DNA from: Streptomyces narbonensis
GTDB lineage: Bacteria > Actinomycetota > Actinomycetes > Streptomycetales > Streptomycetaceae
Direction: 5' to 3'
DNA length: 64,000 bases
NCBI RefSeq assembly: GCF_014649015.1
Contig: NZ_BMSF01000014.1
Location: forward strand, 1 to 64,000
Under the pieces are notes generated by a model. The model was not told the DNA's origin, did no database searches, and saw only the letters and a list, made by a program, of their open reading frames with translations. The translations under genes were made by a program, and so were the position numbers. This document shows positions 59,001 to 64,000 of this stretch, one piece after another. Position 1 is the stretch's first letter. Every line of letters starts with the position of its first letter.

Positions 59001-59867
59001 GGGGAGTTCGACCGGCTGAGCCGCGAGACCGACGTGGTCTACCACGTCGGCGCCTCGGTCAACTGGATCCTTCCGTACGAGGACGTGAAGGCGGCCAACG
59101 TCGCCGGCACGATCGAGGTCCTGCGGCTCGCGGCCCGGCACCGCTCGGTGCCCGTTCACTACGTGTCGACGACCGGGGTCTTCTCCGGCGCCGACGGCGG
59201 TGGCGCCGCCCTCGCGCCGGGCGCGCCGACCGGCCCGGCCGAGTCGCTCCCCACCGGATACGTCCAGAGCAAATGGGTGTGCGAGCAGCTCATCGGAACG
59301 GCCCGGGAGCGAGGACTGCCGGTCTCGGTCTACCGGGTCGACGTGATCTCCGGTGACCAGGTCAACGGAGCCTGTCAGACACGGGACTTCGTGTGGCTGA
59401 GCCTCAAGGGCATCCTGCAGGCGGGCGCGGTGCCGGAGGGGATGGTGGGGCCCGTGCACCTGATGCCCGTGGATTACGTCAGCGCGGCCATCCTCGCGAT
59501 GTCGGGCCGGGAGGGCGCGGCGGGACGGACGTTCCACCTCTACAACCCGAGCGAGCTGACGCTCGCCGAAGCCGTCGACCACCTGCGGTCGTTCGGCTAC
59601 CCGCTGGGGGAACTGGACCGGGACGCCTGGCTGGAGCTCGTGCGCTCCGACCGGGGCAACGCGCTCGTGCCGCTGCTCGACGCCTTCGAGCTGCTGACCG
59701 CGGACAGCTCCGGTTTCTACCCGCCGATGGACGTCACCGACACGCTGGAGGTGCTCGCGGGAAGCGGCGTGCACTGCCCGCCCGTGACCAAGCAACTGTT
59801 CGGCAGGTACGTCGACTTCTTCACCGAGGTCGGCTACTTCCCGGCCCCACCGATGACCGAGGGGTGA
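53070..59867 (+). CDS. Modular type I PKS 3: module 5 with terminal thioester reductase
   Basis: 2265 aa. N-terminal docking coil NNEDKLVDYLKRVTVD, then KS about 34-457 (DTACSSS), AT 594-884, DH 959-1277 (HxxxGxxxxP in DHVVDGATVLP; DAALH), KR 1493-1681 (LDD, B-type), ACP 1777-1847, and a reductase (TD) domain 1901-2261. The AT differs from all others: RVDVVQP, GHSQGE and YASH are methylmalonyl signatures. The TD has the Rossmann motif TGATGFLG, the catalytic Thr region STTGVFSG and YVQSKWVCEQ with the Tyr and Lys of extended SDRs, so the chain is released by NAD(P)H reduction as an aldehyde. No ER is present. ATG follows GGGAG. The architecture matches CpkC of coelimycin apart from the AT type. 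Confidence 0.95.
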   Translation: MNNEDKLVDYLKRVTVDLQKTRRRLAELESAASEPVAVVGMACRYPGGVASPDDLWDLVAEGRDAITEWPADRGWDVDSLYDPEPGTPGRTYTKEGGFLEGATRFDAGFFGISPREALAMDPQHRVLLETAWELFEDAGIDPTALRGSSTGVFAGIVEQSYLGLDGPEEFEGYLMTSKLGSVASGRIAYSFGFEGPAVSLDTACSSSLVALHLALQSVRSGESALAVAGGVTVNGHPGGFVDFSRQNGLSADGRCRSFAASAAGTGWSEGVGLVLVEKLSDARRNGHRVLAVIRGSAVNQDGASNGLTAPNGPSQERVIKGALADAGLTTADVDIVEAHGTATRLGDPIEAQALLATYGRGRPADRPLRLGSLKSNIGHTVAAAGVGGVIKMIQAMRHGTMPRTLHVDEPTPVVDWRAGAVELLTEERAWPELDRPRRAAVSSFGVSGTNAHVILEEVPEESRVAREAAAEETEWTEATEETEATEETERTEETERTEATADTAEIPPWVLSAKSRPALRDQARRLAEHLAERPGLTSQDVAFSLATTRAALPERASIAGADRETRLARLQALADGEPSAGLVTGSAGRSGKTVFLFPGQGSQWAGMAVDLMDTSPAFAARLDACAEALAEFADWSLQDVLRGADGAPGLDRVDVVQPVLWAVMVSLAELWRSQGVRPEAVAGHSQGEIAAATVAGVLTLRDGARVVVLRSQAIGRVLAGLGGMVSVALPAAEVRERIVPWEGRIQLAAVNGPRSVVVSGENEALDEFLAEARTGGIRARRVPVDYASHSAYVELLQDELSTLLTDMAPRRAEIPMLSTVTGDWVEGPELDAGYWYRNLRQTVELERAVRALLGQGFGTFVEASAHPVLVTGVQDIAEDAGRTATVVGTLRRDEGGLERFWTSAGEAYVRGTAPDWKAVFEGSGARRAGLPTYAFQQERYWYEPVRAATDAVGLGLDAVGHPLLGAAATVAGPHGDEVLFTSRIARHSHPWLADHVVDGATVLPPAALVELVVRAGDEFGATVLDEFSVEALPRLDAGAGLRVQVGVGVADERGRRTVTVHTRPEAGDVTWSLAGRGRVGVEASEPGFELENWPPEGATALDLDGAYERLAADGPAYGPGFRGVSAAWRLGDDLYAEVRLPEAGRNRALPGDFGLHPALLDAALHAAPLTAGAPLTAATQPAADPTAAPTTPHESATEVSSDPAEAATRGTATTTAPDPGARSGRLAVDWRGVRLYATGASLVRVRLTPAGDSTLAAYLADATGRPVATVASLGFGPAEPRVAAGAREHDALFEVAWAPVGLAGAPSQDGTAAWGVLGARTPQADALLPGARRLPDVPAAGEAVRSGGGSQPLLAVLAPAGGAQGGILPGSAHRAARHALALVQEWLADDRLARTRLVLLTRGAVATRTEDVTDLAASAVWGLVRSAQSEHPGRIVLVDTDGSPASDAVLPLLSGAGAGEAQLALRDGRLLRPRMRRVSAAADGRPSGVWNPEGTVLITGGTGSLGALFARHLVTRHGVRDLLLTSRRGERAHGARELADELTRLGARVTIAAADAADRDALARVLAEVPSDRPLTGVVHMAGVLDDGLIADQTPERLDAVLRPKADAAWNLHELTRGLGLSAFVLFSSLAGVIGGAGQAPYAAANAFLDGLAEHRAARGLPATSVAWGLWEQSGGMTGDLDEADVRRIARAGFRPVTAERGPAILDAALAQALPALVGTPLDVAALREHPGRAPLLLSALAGAPTRGTARNAADPGAAPGRDLGGMTEAEQLAYLLGVVRAEVGAVLGHPDPAGIAGDLPFPSLGFDSLTAVELRNRLDDVAGVRLPATLVFDHPTPAALAAYLRTVLSAGAAGSGTGRAGAKGDAAGAARGVDFAAETVLPEDIRPEGAVTRVSTDPTTVFLTGATGFLGAFVLRDLLRTTTARVRVLVRGADPAEARERLRANLDWYRLGEEIDESRVDVVVGDLARPLLGLDEGEFDRLSRETDVVYHVGASVNWILPYEDVKAANVAGTIEVLRLAARHRSVPVHYVSTTGVFSGADGGGAALAPGAPTGPAESLPTGYVQSKWVCEQLIGTARERGLPVSVYRVDVISGDQVNGACQTRDFVWLSLKGILQAGAVPEGMVGPVHLMPVDYVSAAILAMSGREGAAGRTFHLYNPSELTLAEAVDHLRSFGYPLGELDRDAWLELVRSDRGNALVPLLDAFELLTADSSGFYPPMDVTDTLEVLAGSGVHCPPVTKQLFGRYVDFFTEVGYFPAPPMTEG
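54485..54565 (+). repeat. Nine 9-bp repeats in the KS5-AT5 linker
   Basis: Nine consecutive GACCGA-NNN units coding Thr-Glu-X (X is Ala, Glu, Arg or Trp). A charged, low-complexity stretch inserted before the post-KS linker; probably made by slippage. Confidence 0.92.
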
Positions 59868-60060
59868 TCCGCGCCGGATCGGCGATTACCCCATGGTGGA
59901 CGGGGGGTGGGGCGCCGCCGCATACGGTCGGCGTGCCGTCGGACCCCCCGTCTCAGCCGGCGCGGACCGTAGCGACCGGGCACGGCCCGGACGGACCAGA
60001 GCGCGCCGGAACGACCGGAACACCAGAGAAAGCACCAACGAACAGGAAGCAGTCATCACC

Positions 60061-60465
60061 ATGACCACCGATCTCGCCAACCTGGTCCTCACCGACGACG
60101 TGGAACAGCAGAACCAGGCGTTCATCGACGCCTTCAACTCGGGCGACGGCGCCATCTTCGACACGCTCTACCGTGACGACGCCATCTCGAACCTCTCGGG
60201 CAGCCCGCTGTCGGGCGCGGAGCGCCGCCAGGGCATCATCGACCTGCTGAAGACCGGCCCCAAGCTCGACTCGAAGGTCGTGCAGAACTACGTCGCCGGT
60301 GACGTCTCCCTCGTGATCGTCGAGTTCCGCCTCGACGTCGCCGACGGGCAGGGAGGGCGCCAGATCATCACGGGCACCTGCACCGACGTCATGCGGCGCA
60401 CCGGCGACAACCGCTGGATCATGGCGATCGACCGCCCGCTCGCGGACGAGCTCCCGACCAAGTAG
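60061..60465 (+). CDS. NTF2-fold (SnoaL/ketosteroid-isomerase-like) protein, copy 2
   Basis: 134 aa. Fold marks QAFIDAFNSGDGAIFDTLYR, LSGAERRQGIIDLLKTGPK, YVAGDVSLVIVEFRLDVADG. It is a paralogue of the protein encoded at 28352-28744, at the opposite end of the PKS genes, and follows PKS 3 by 193 bp on the same strand. The pair probably catalyses two related cofactor-free steps after ring closure (cyclisation or isomerisation); residues do not tell which. ATG 60061 is chosen from the match to the paralogue's N-terminus (TDLANLVLTDD against TSIVENFALTDD) and an AGGAAG site 10-15 bp upstream. A strong hairpin 68 bp after its stop marks the right end of the cluster. Confidence 0.85.
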   Translation: MTTDLANLVLTDDVEQQNQAFIDAFNSGDGAIFDTLYRDDAISNLSGSPLSGAERRQGIIDLLKTGPKLDSKVVQNYVAGDVSLVIVEFRLDVADGQGGRQIITGTCTDVMRRTGDNRWIMAIDRPLADELPTK

Positions 60466-60532
60466 CCGCCCGCCGGATCCGCAGCCCCCACCCGTCGGCC
60501 CCGGCCCCGAATCCCCCGCGGGGCCGGCACCA

Positions 60533-60568
60533 GGAGAGCCCTCCGTCCCCGTGGACGGGGGGCTCTCC
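60533..60568. terminator. Hairpin terminator at the right end of the alkaloid cluster
   Basis: 16-bp stem with one mismatch and loop CCGT; outer arms GGAGAGCC and GGCTCTCC, inner arms CTCCGTCC and GGACGGGG. It separates the NTF2-like gene from the convergent DUF6296-like gene. Confidence 0.82.
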
Positions 60569-60581
60569 GCGCTCTCCGCGC

Positions 60582-60640
60582 CCCGAGTGTCACCCGCGTC
60601 CCGAGTGTCACCCGCGCCCCGGGTATCACCCGTGCGGGGG
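60582..60640. repeat. 18-bp tandem repeats
   Basis: Two near-identical 18-bp units (60582-60599, 60600-60617; CCCGAGTGTCACCCGCG-type), a diverged third (60618-60635) and a partial fourth, between the terminator and the end of the small minus-strand gene. No coding role seen. Confidence 0.8.
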
Positions 60641-60644
60641 CGCG

Positions 60645-60911
60645 TCACCCGTGCGGGCCGCCTGGGCCTCCCTCCGGGTCCCCGTCGGGGAGAGGCCGGG
60701 CCACGACGCTCTGGGCGGGTTCCTGATGGCCGCCCGAGGCGAGCACGCGCACCTCGCCCCGGTCGCTGATCTCCGCTCGGATGATGCCCGTCGGGTCGGA
60801 GTACACGGGATGACCACCGGGCCCTTTGGAGAGGGTGCGCTCCACGGTCACGACGTCCCGGGCCGAGCCCGCACCGTCAGAGAACACCAGCTCGTACCGG
60901 AGTGTGTTCAT
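60645..60911 (-). CDS. Small DUF6296-like protein
   Basis: 88 aa from ATG 60911; longer starts up to 61070 add a poorly coding Arg/Ala-rich stretch. The sequence LRYELVFSDGAGSARDVVTV, GPGGHPVYSDPTGIIRAEI and VRVLASGGHQ matches my memory of the small DUF6296 family common in Streptomyces; that family name should be confirmed. No catalytic residues are evident. Function unknown and unrelated, as far as can be seen, to the PKS cluster. Confidence 0.6.
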   Translation of the reverse strand: MNTLRYELVFSDGAGSARDVVTVERTLSKGPGGHPVYSDPTGIIRAEISDRGEVRVLASGGHQEPAQSVVARPLPDGDPEGGPGGPHG

Positions 60912-61125
60912 TTGCCCCATTTTACGCCGCATGTGTGGCGCACACCGCGCCGACCCCGCCCCCTCCGGCACGAAACCGCTGGTTAGAGTGGTGATCGGTT
61001 GCGCCGCCGCACCAGGACCACGCGCATGACCGGGCCGACTGTCGACCACAGAGTCCCGTACGACCGTCACTCCCGACTCCTGCCCTGCGCGGCCCCCGGC
61101 CGCCCGCCCGGAAACGCCGCATCAC

Positions 61126-61689
61126 ATGAGCACCGACACCGCACGCCGTACCGCAGCCGACGGCACGGCTTCCGCCCGCCCCTCCGGCCCCCGCAGGCCG
61201 AGGATCGTCGGCCGGGCTCCGGCCCGGCCCGCGCCCGCGGCCGCCTTCCACAGCGTCACCGCGGCGACGGCCGCCCTCCTGGGTCTCGTCGCGATAGGCG
61301 CCGTCATCCACGAGCCGGTACTGATACCTCCGCTGGCCGCGAGCGCCGCCCTGGTGCACTGCGCTCCCACCCTTCCCCTCGCCCAGCCCCGCAGCGTCAT
61401 CGTCGGACACCTGCTGGGAGCCGCCGCCGGCTACGCGGTCGCGGCAGCGGCGGGCAGCAGCACCTGGGCCGCCGCGGTCGCCGCCGGTGTCGCCCTCGCG
61501 CTCACGACGCTGGCTCGGACCCCGCACTCCCCGGCCTGCGCGACCGCCGTCGTCATCGTGCTCCAGACGCCCGCGCCGAACCGGTTCGTCCCGCTGCTCT
61601 TCGGCGCCACGGTCCTGCTCGTCCTGACCGCGTTCACCGCGTCCCGCATCCGCAGGGGCGCACCGCGGTACCCCGCCTACTGGTGGTGA
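61126..61689 (+). CDS. HPP-family integral membrane protein
   Basis: 187 aa. After a cytoplasmic Arg/Pro-rich N-terminus of about 35 residues come four hydrophobic helices; the signature IPPLAASAALVHCAPTLPLA, QPRSVIVGHLLGA and ARTPHSPACATAVVIVL fits HPP proteins, some of which transport nitrite in other bacteria. ATG at 61126 has no strong ribosome site. Stands alone between the DUF6296-like gene and the next operon. Confidence 0.72.
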   Translation: MSTDTARRTAADGTASARPSGPRRPRIVGRAPARPAPAAAFHSVTAATAALLGLVAIGAVIHEPVLIPPLAASAALVHCAPTLPLAQPRSVIVGHLLGAAAGYAVAAAAGSSTWAAAVAAGVALALTTLARTPHSPACATAVVIVLQTPAPNRFVPLLFGATVLLVLTAFTASRIRRGAPRYPAYWW

Positions 61690-61825
61690 ATCAAGCCACC
61701 GTCAGGCCCCTTCGCAGCCCGCTCCCAGGCCGCTCCCGGGCCGTTGTCAGTGGGCGGGGATAGGTTCGTTCCTGTCGCGCCGATCCGGCGTGGACATCCC
61801 CTTTGACGTGCATGGGAGAGGTGTC

Positions 61826-62329
61826 TTGACGGTCTGGGAGACGTCGAGCGTGGCGCGGGTCGTACCGCCCGCGCGACCGCGGAAGCTCGCCAAGGTGCCG
61901 TTCGTCGAGCTGGCCGACGGACGGTTGCAGGGTGTCGTGTCCAGCGGGTCCGACATAGGGCGCGTGTACGTGTCCTCGATCGCCGCCGGGACGTACGCGT
62001 TCGCGTGCAGCACCAACAACAACCGCCCCTGCGGCGGTGCTCGCGGCTCGTTCTGCAACCACATCCGCGCGCTCGTCGGCGAAGCCGCCCTGCAGTACGG
62101 GGCCGAGCGCGTCGCCCGCTACCTGAAGGCCGAGACGCCGGGGCAGGAGCCCGACGCCTCCACGCTCGTCTCGGTGATGACCGCCACGCGCCCCGCCCAG
62201 GGCGACACCTCGGCCGCCGCCCCGGTGTTCAGCCGCTTCCTGCGCCACCTGGCCTACCTCGAACGGGAGCCGGTGACCGTGCCGTTGCCCGAGATGCAGT
62301 GGTTCCCGCCGACGAGGGCGGTGGCCTGA
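61826..62329 (+). CDS. CxH (SWIM-like) putative zinc-binding protein
   Basis: 167 aa from TTG 61826, chosen because GGGAGAGG lies 4-11 bp upstream; a GTG at 61790 is in frame without such a site. The core has three cysteines and a histidine: FACSTNNNRPC, GGARGSFCNHI, which looks like a SWIM-type zinc site (final CxH). SWIM proteins bind DNA, RNA or protein partners. Its TGA overlaps the ATG of the next gene (TGATG), and that gene in turn overlaps a third by ATGA, so the three are translated as a unit. No link to secondary metabolism is evident. Confidence 0.65.
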   Translation: MTVWETSSVARVVPPARPRKLAKVPFVELADGRLQGVVSSGSDIGRVYVSSIAAGTYAFACSTNNNRPCGGARGSFCNHIRALVGEAALQYGAERVARYLKAETPGQEPDASTLVSVMTATRPAQGDTSAAAPVFSRFLRHLAYLEREPVTVPLPEMQWFPPTRAVA

Positions 62330-63732
62330 TGCGCACGGATCTGCTCTCCGACCCCGTGGACGGGCTCGACGAGGCCCTCGCGGCCGTCGACGCGTTCGAC
62401 CGGGTGCTCGTCGCCGGACTGCTCCGTCCGCAGCCCGCGCAGGCCGAGGGCCTCGCCGCGATCACGGAGGCCGTCGCCGGGACGCCACTGGCCTCGCGCG
62501 TCGCCGAGGCCGCCGAGAAGACGGCGGCCGGCGCGGCGGGCGAGGAGCACTTCGTCGCCCTCGCCGCCGCCCGCACCGCCCTCATGGGTTCCGTGCACGA
62601 CGCCCTCGTCGCCCGCGTCGGCGACGTCACGGGCCGACCGCGCGCGGAGGCCGCCGCACCGGCCGAGGGAGACGGGGGCCCCGCCGCCAACGTGCTGGCG
62701 GCGGCCCGCGCCTGGCTCTGCGACCTCGCGCGCGCCGGCTGGCAGGGCATCGACCACGAACTGGTCGCCGGTGCGGCGCCCGTCGTCTCCGCGATGCTGC
62801 CGGACCCGCTGCTGCGGCGTCAGGCCGCCCTGCTCGACGGCTTCGCCGCCGAACTGGCCGCCTCCTGCCCGGGAGCCACCCTGGAGCGCGTCCCCGTGCG
62901 CCGCTGGGCCGACCTCTGGTCCCGCGCGCTGCTGCTGACCCTGCCCGGCGCGACCGGTGCCGCCGCAGGACCGATGACGTCCGCCGCGACCGGCCGCCTG
63001 CTACCCCTCGGCGTCGACGTGCAGGAGCACGCGACCGCCGTACAGGCACAGGTCCACGCGGTGTTCGAACCCGCCGACGGCACCGCTCCGCGACTCGTGC
63101 GGGCCGCGGTCTCCGCACCCAAGCCGGACACCGTCGTCGGCGCCGGACTCTGGCAGCTGCTCCGCCCGCGGATGTCGCTCCTGGCCGCCGTGAGCGAGGG
63201 CCGCTCCATGGAACTCGACGCCATGCCCGTCACGGACGAGGGCGACCTCGTCTGGGACGACGAGCGGGCCCGCGCGGGAGAGCCCGCCGACCCCTTCGCG
63301 ACGGCCCGGGTGATCCTCTCCACCGCCGCCGACCCGGTGACCGCCCCTCTGGACCGCCACCCGGTCCGGATCGCCGTACCCGTGCTCGTCGAGGGATACA
63401 CGGTGGAGCGCGAGGACGACGGACCGACGGCGTTCGCCGTCGCCGGGCACCGGCTGGCCGTCGACACCGACCGCGCCCCGGCGGCCGGTCCGCTCACCCC
63501 GGAGGCGGTCGCCGCGTCCGGAGCGTGCGTCGGACTGCTCCGCTGGGACGCCGGGCAGTTCGTCCTCCAGCCGCTGGCCGTCGAGACGACCGTGCGGAAG
63601 AAGACCGTCGCGGTCCACGCGGGAGCCTGGGCCGGAGGCACCACCGACAAGGTCGGCGTCCGGGCGGAGAAGGCCGCCACGGACTCCGTCGCCGTCCTGC
63701 GCGAACGAGCGGGAAGGCTGCTGCGGAAATGA
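62329..63732 (+). CDS. Uncharacterised protein of a conserved three-gene operon
   Basis: 467 aa, rich in Ala, no signal peptide or membrane helix. The N-terminal half is helical (repeated Ala/Glu/Leu patterns), the C-terminal half contains beta-rich segments such as ARVILSTAADPV and GLLRWDAGQFVLQPLAVET. I recognise no domain. It starts with a one-base overlap to the zinc-binding protein gene and ends with an ATGA overlap into the next, a strict coupling that suggests a complex. Similar sets in actinomycetes are, from memory, followed by MoxR ATPase and VWA-type genes; these would lie beyond the right edge. Confidence 0.6.
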   Translation: MRTDLLSDPVDGLDEALAAVDAFDRVLVAGLLRPQPAQAEGLAAITEAVAGTPLASRVAEAAEKTAAGAAGEEHFVALAAARTALMGSVHDALVARVGDVTGRPRAEAAAPAEGDGGPAANVLAAARAWLCDLARAGWQGIDHELVAGAAPVVSAMLPDPLLRRQAALLDGFAAELAASCPGATLERVPVRRWADLWSRALLLTLPGATGAAAGPMTSAATGRLLPLGVDVQEHATAVQAQVHAVFEPADGTAPRLVRAAVSAPKPDTVVGAGLWQLLRPRMSLLAAVSEGRSMELDAMPVTDEGDLVWDDERARAGEPADPFATARVILSTAADPVTAPLDRHPVRIAVPVLVEGYTVEREDDGPTAFAVAGHRLAVDTDRAPAAGPLTPEAVAASGACVGLLRWDAGQFVLQPLAVETTVRKKTVAVHAGAWAGGTTDKVGVRAEKAATDSVAVLRERAGRLLRK

Positions 63733-64000
63733 CCGACCGCACCCACCCCGGCGACGCCACCGCCGACCTCACCGAAGCCACCGACCCCATCGCCGACCTC
63801 ACCGAAGCCACCGACCCCATCGCCGTCCCCACCGACCCGGCCACCGCCGTCCCCGCCGTCCCCACCGACGCGGCCATCGCCGTCCCCGCCGACTCCGACG
63901 ACAACCGCCGCCAGGTCCTCTACTGGCGTCTCCTCGCCCGGCTCTTCGACCACGAGGAGCAGCCCGCCCTGGAGTCCGCGAGCCTCGCCGTCGTCGAGGA
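63729..64000 (+). CDS. Uncharacterised protein, N-terminal fragment
   Basis: At least 90 codons, running off the right edge. Starts ATGA-overlapped with the preceding gene. The N-terminus is a low-complexity Thr/Ala/Asp/Pro stretch that includes a perfect 30-bp tandem repeat (63762-63791, 63792-63821; ADLTEATDPI twice), followed by a folded part beginning DNRRQVLYWRLLARLFDHEEQ. Function unknown. Confidence 0.7.
   Translation, partial: MTDRTHPGDATADLTEATDPIADLTEATDPIAVPTDPATAVPAVPTDAAIAVPADSDDNRRQVLYWRLLARLFDHEEQPALESASLAVVE

Noticed and set aside
59925..59942. CGGTCGG-cgtg-CCGTCGG as a fourth SARP site before the right-end NTF2 gene
   Set aside because: The period is 11 bp but the heptamer differs from the others and no -10 element follows at the right distance.

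Overview
The window is high-GC DNA with the codon habits, GTG/TTG starts, Shine-Dalgarno sites and gene families (SARP regulators, modular PKS/NRPS, DUF6296-like and HPP proteins) of a Streptomyces-type actinomycete. It holds the end of one biosynthetic gene cluster and what looks like all of a second, separated by ordinary accessory genes.

Region 1 (1-10217) is the right end of an NRPS cluster: the tail of one NRPS, a two-module NRPS with thioesterase (C-A-PCP-C-A-PCP-TE, second A domain predicted for serine), an NTF2/SnoaL-like protein, a class IV (branched-chain type) aminotransferase and a SAM methyltransferase. Region 2 (10172-19452) has a MerR regulator divergent from an imine-reductase-type dehydrogenase, a large AfsR-like regulator, a membrane protein plus a PQQ-type beta-propeller protein, an SDR and a Tat-exported flavin amine oxidase.

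Region 3 (20152-60465) is a polyketide-alkaloid cluster. Three modular PKSs (loading KSQ module plus five extension modules) end in a thioester reductase domain, not a thioesterase. Around them lie a class III aminotransferase, a flavin reductase and an acyl-CoA-dehydrogenase-fold flavoprotein, a DinB/mycothiol-type protein, a type II thioesterase, two paralogous NTF2-fold proteins flanking the PKS genes, and a PimR-like SARP with two TTA codons. The layout matches the coelimycin, argimycin P and streptazone type of pathway: reductive release to an aldehyde, transamination to an amine, cyclisation onto a keto group to a six-membered cyclic imine, then flavin-dependent tailoring. From domain content the predicted chain is a hexaketide with three conjugated double bonds, a C5 ketone left by a module without KR, and a 2-methyl group from a methylmalonyl-type AT in the last module; no ER is present. 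This would be a C-methylated, more unsaturated relative of nigrifactin-type piperideines.

Region 4 (60645-64000) returns to ordinary genes: a small DUF6296-like protein, an HPP membrane protein, and three translationally linked genes (CxH zinc-binding protein, large uncharacterised protein, start of a third). Candidate SARP operators (heptamers with 11-bp period) lie in three divergent intergenic regions of the alkaloid cluster, and strong hairpin terminators separate its convergent gene pairs.
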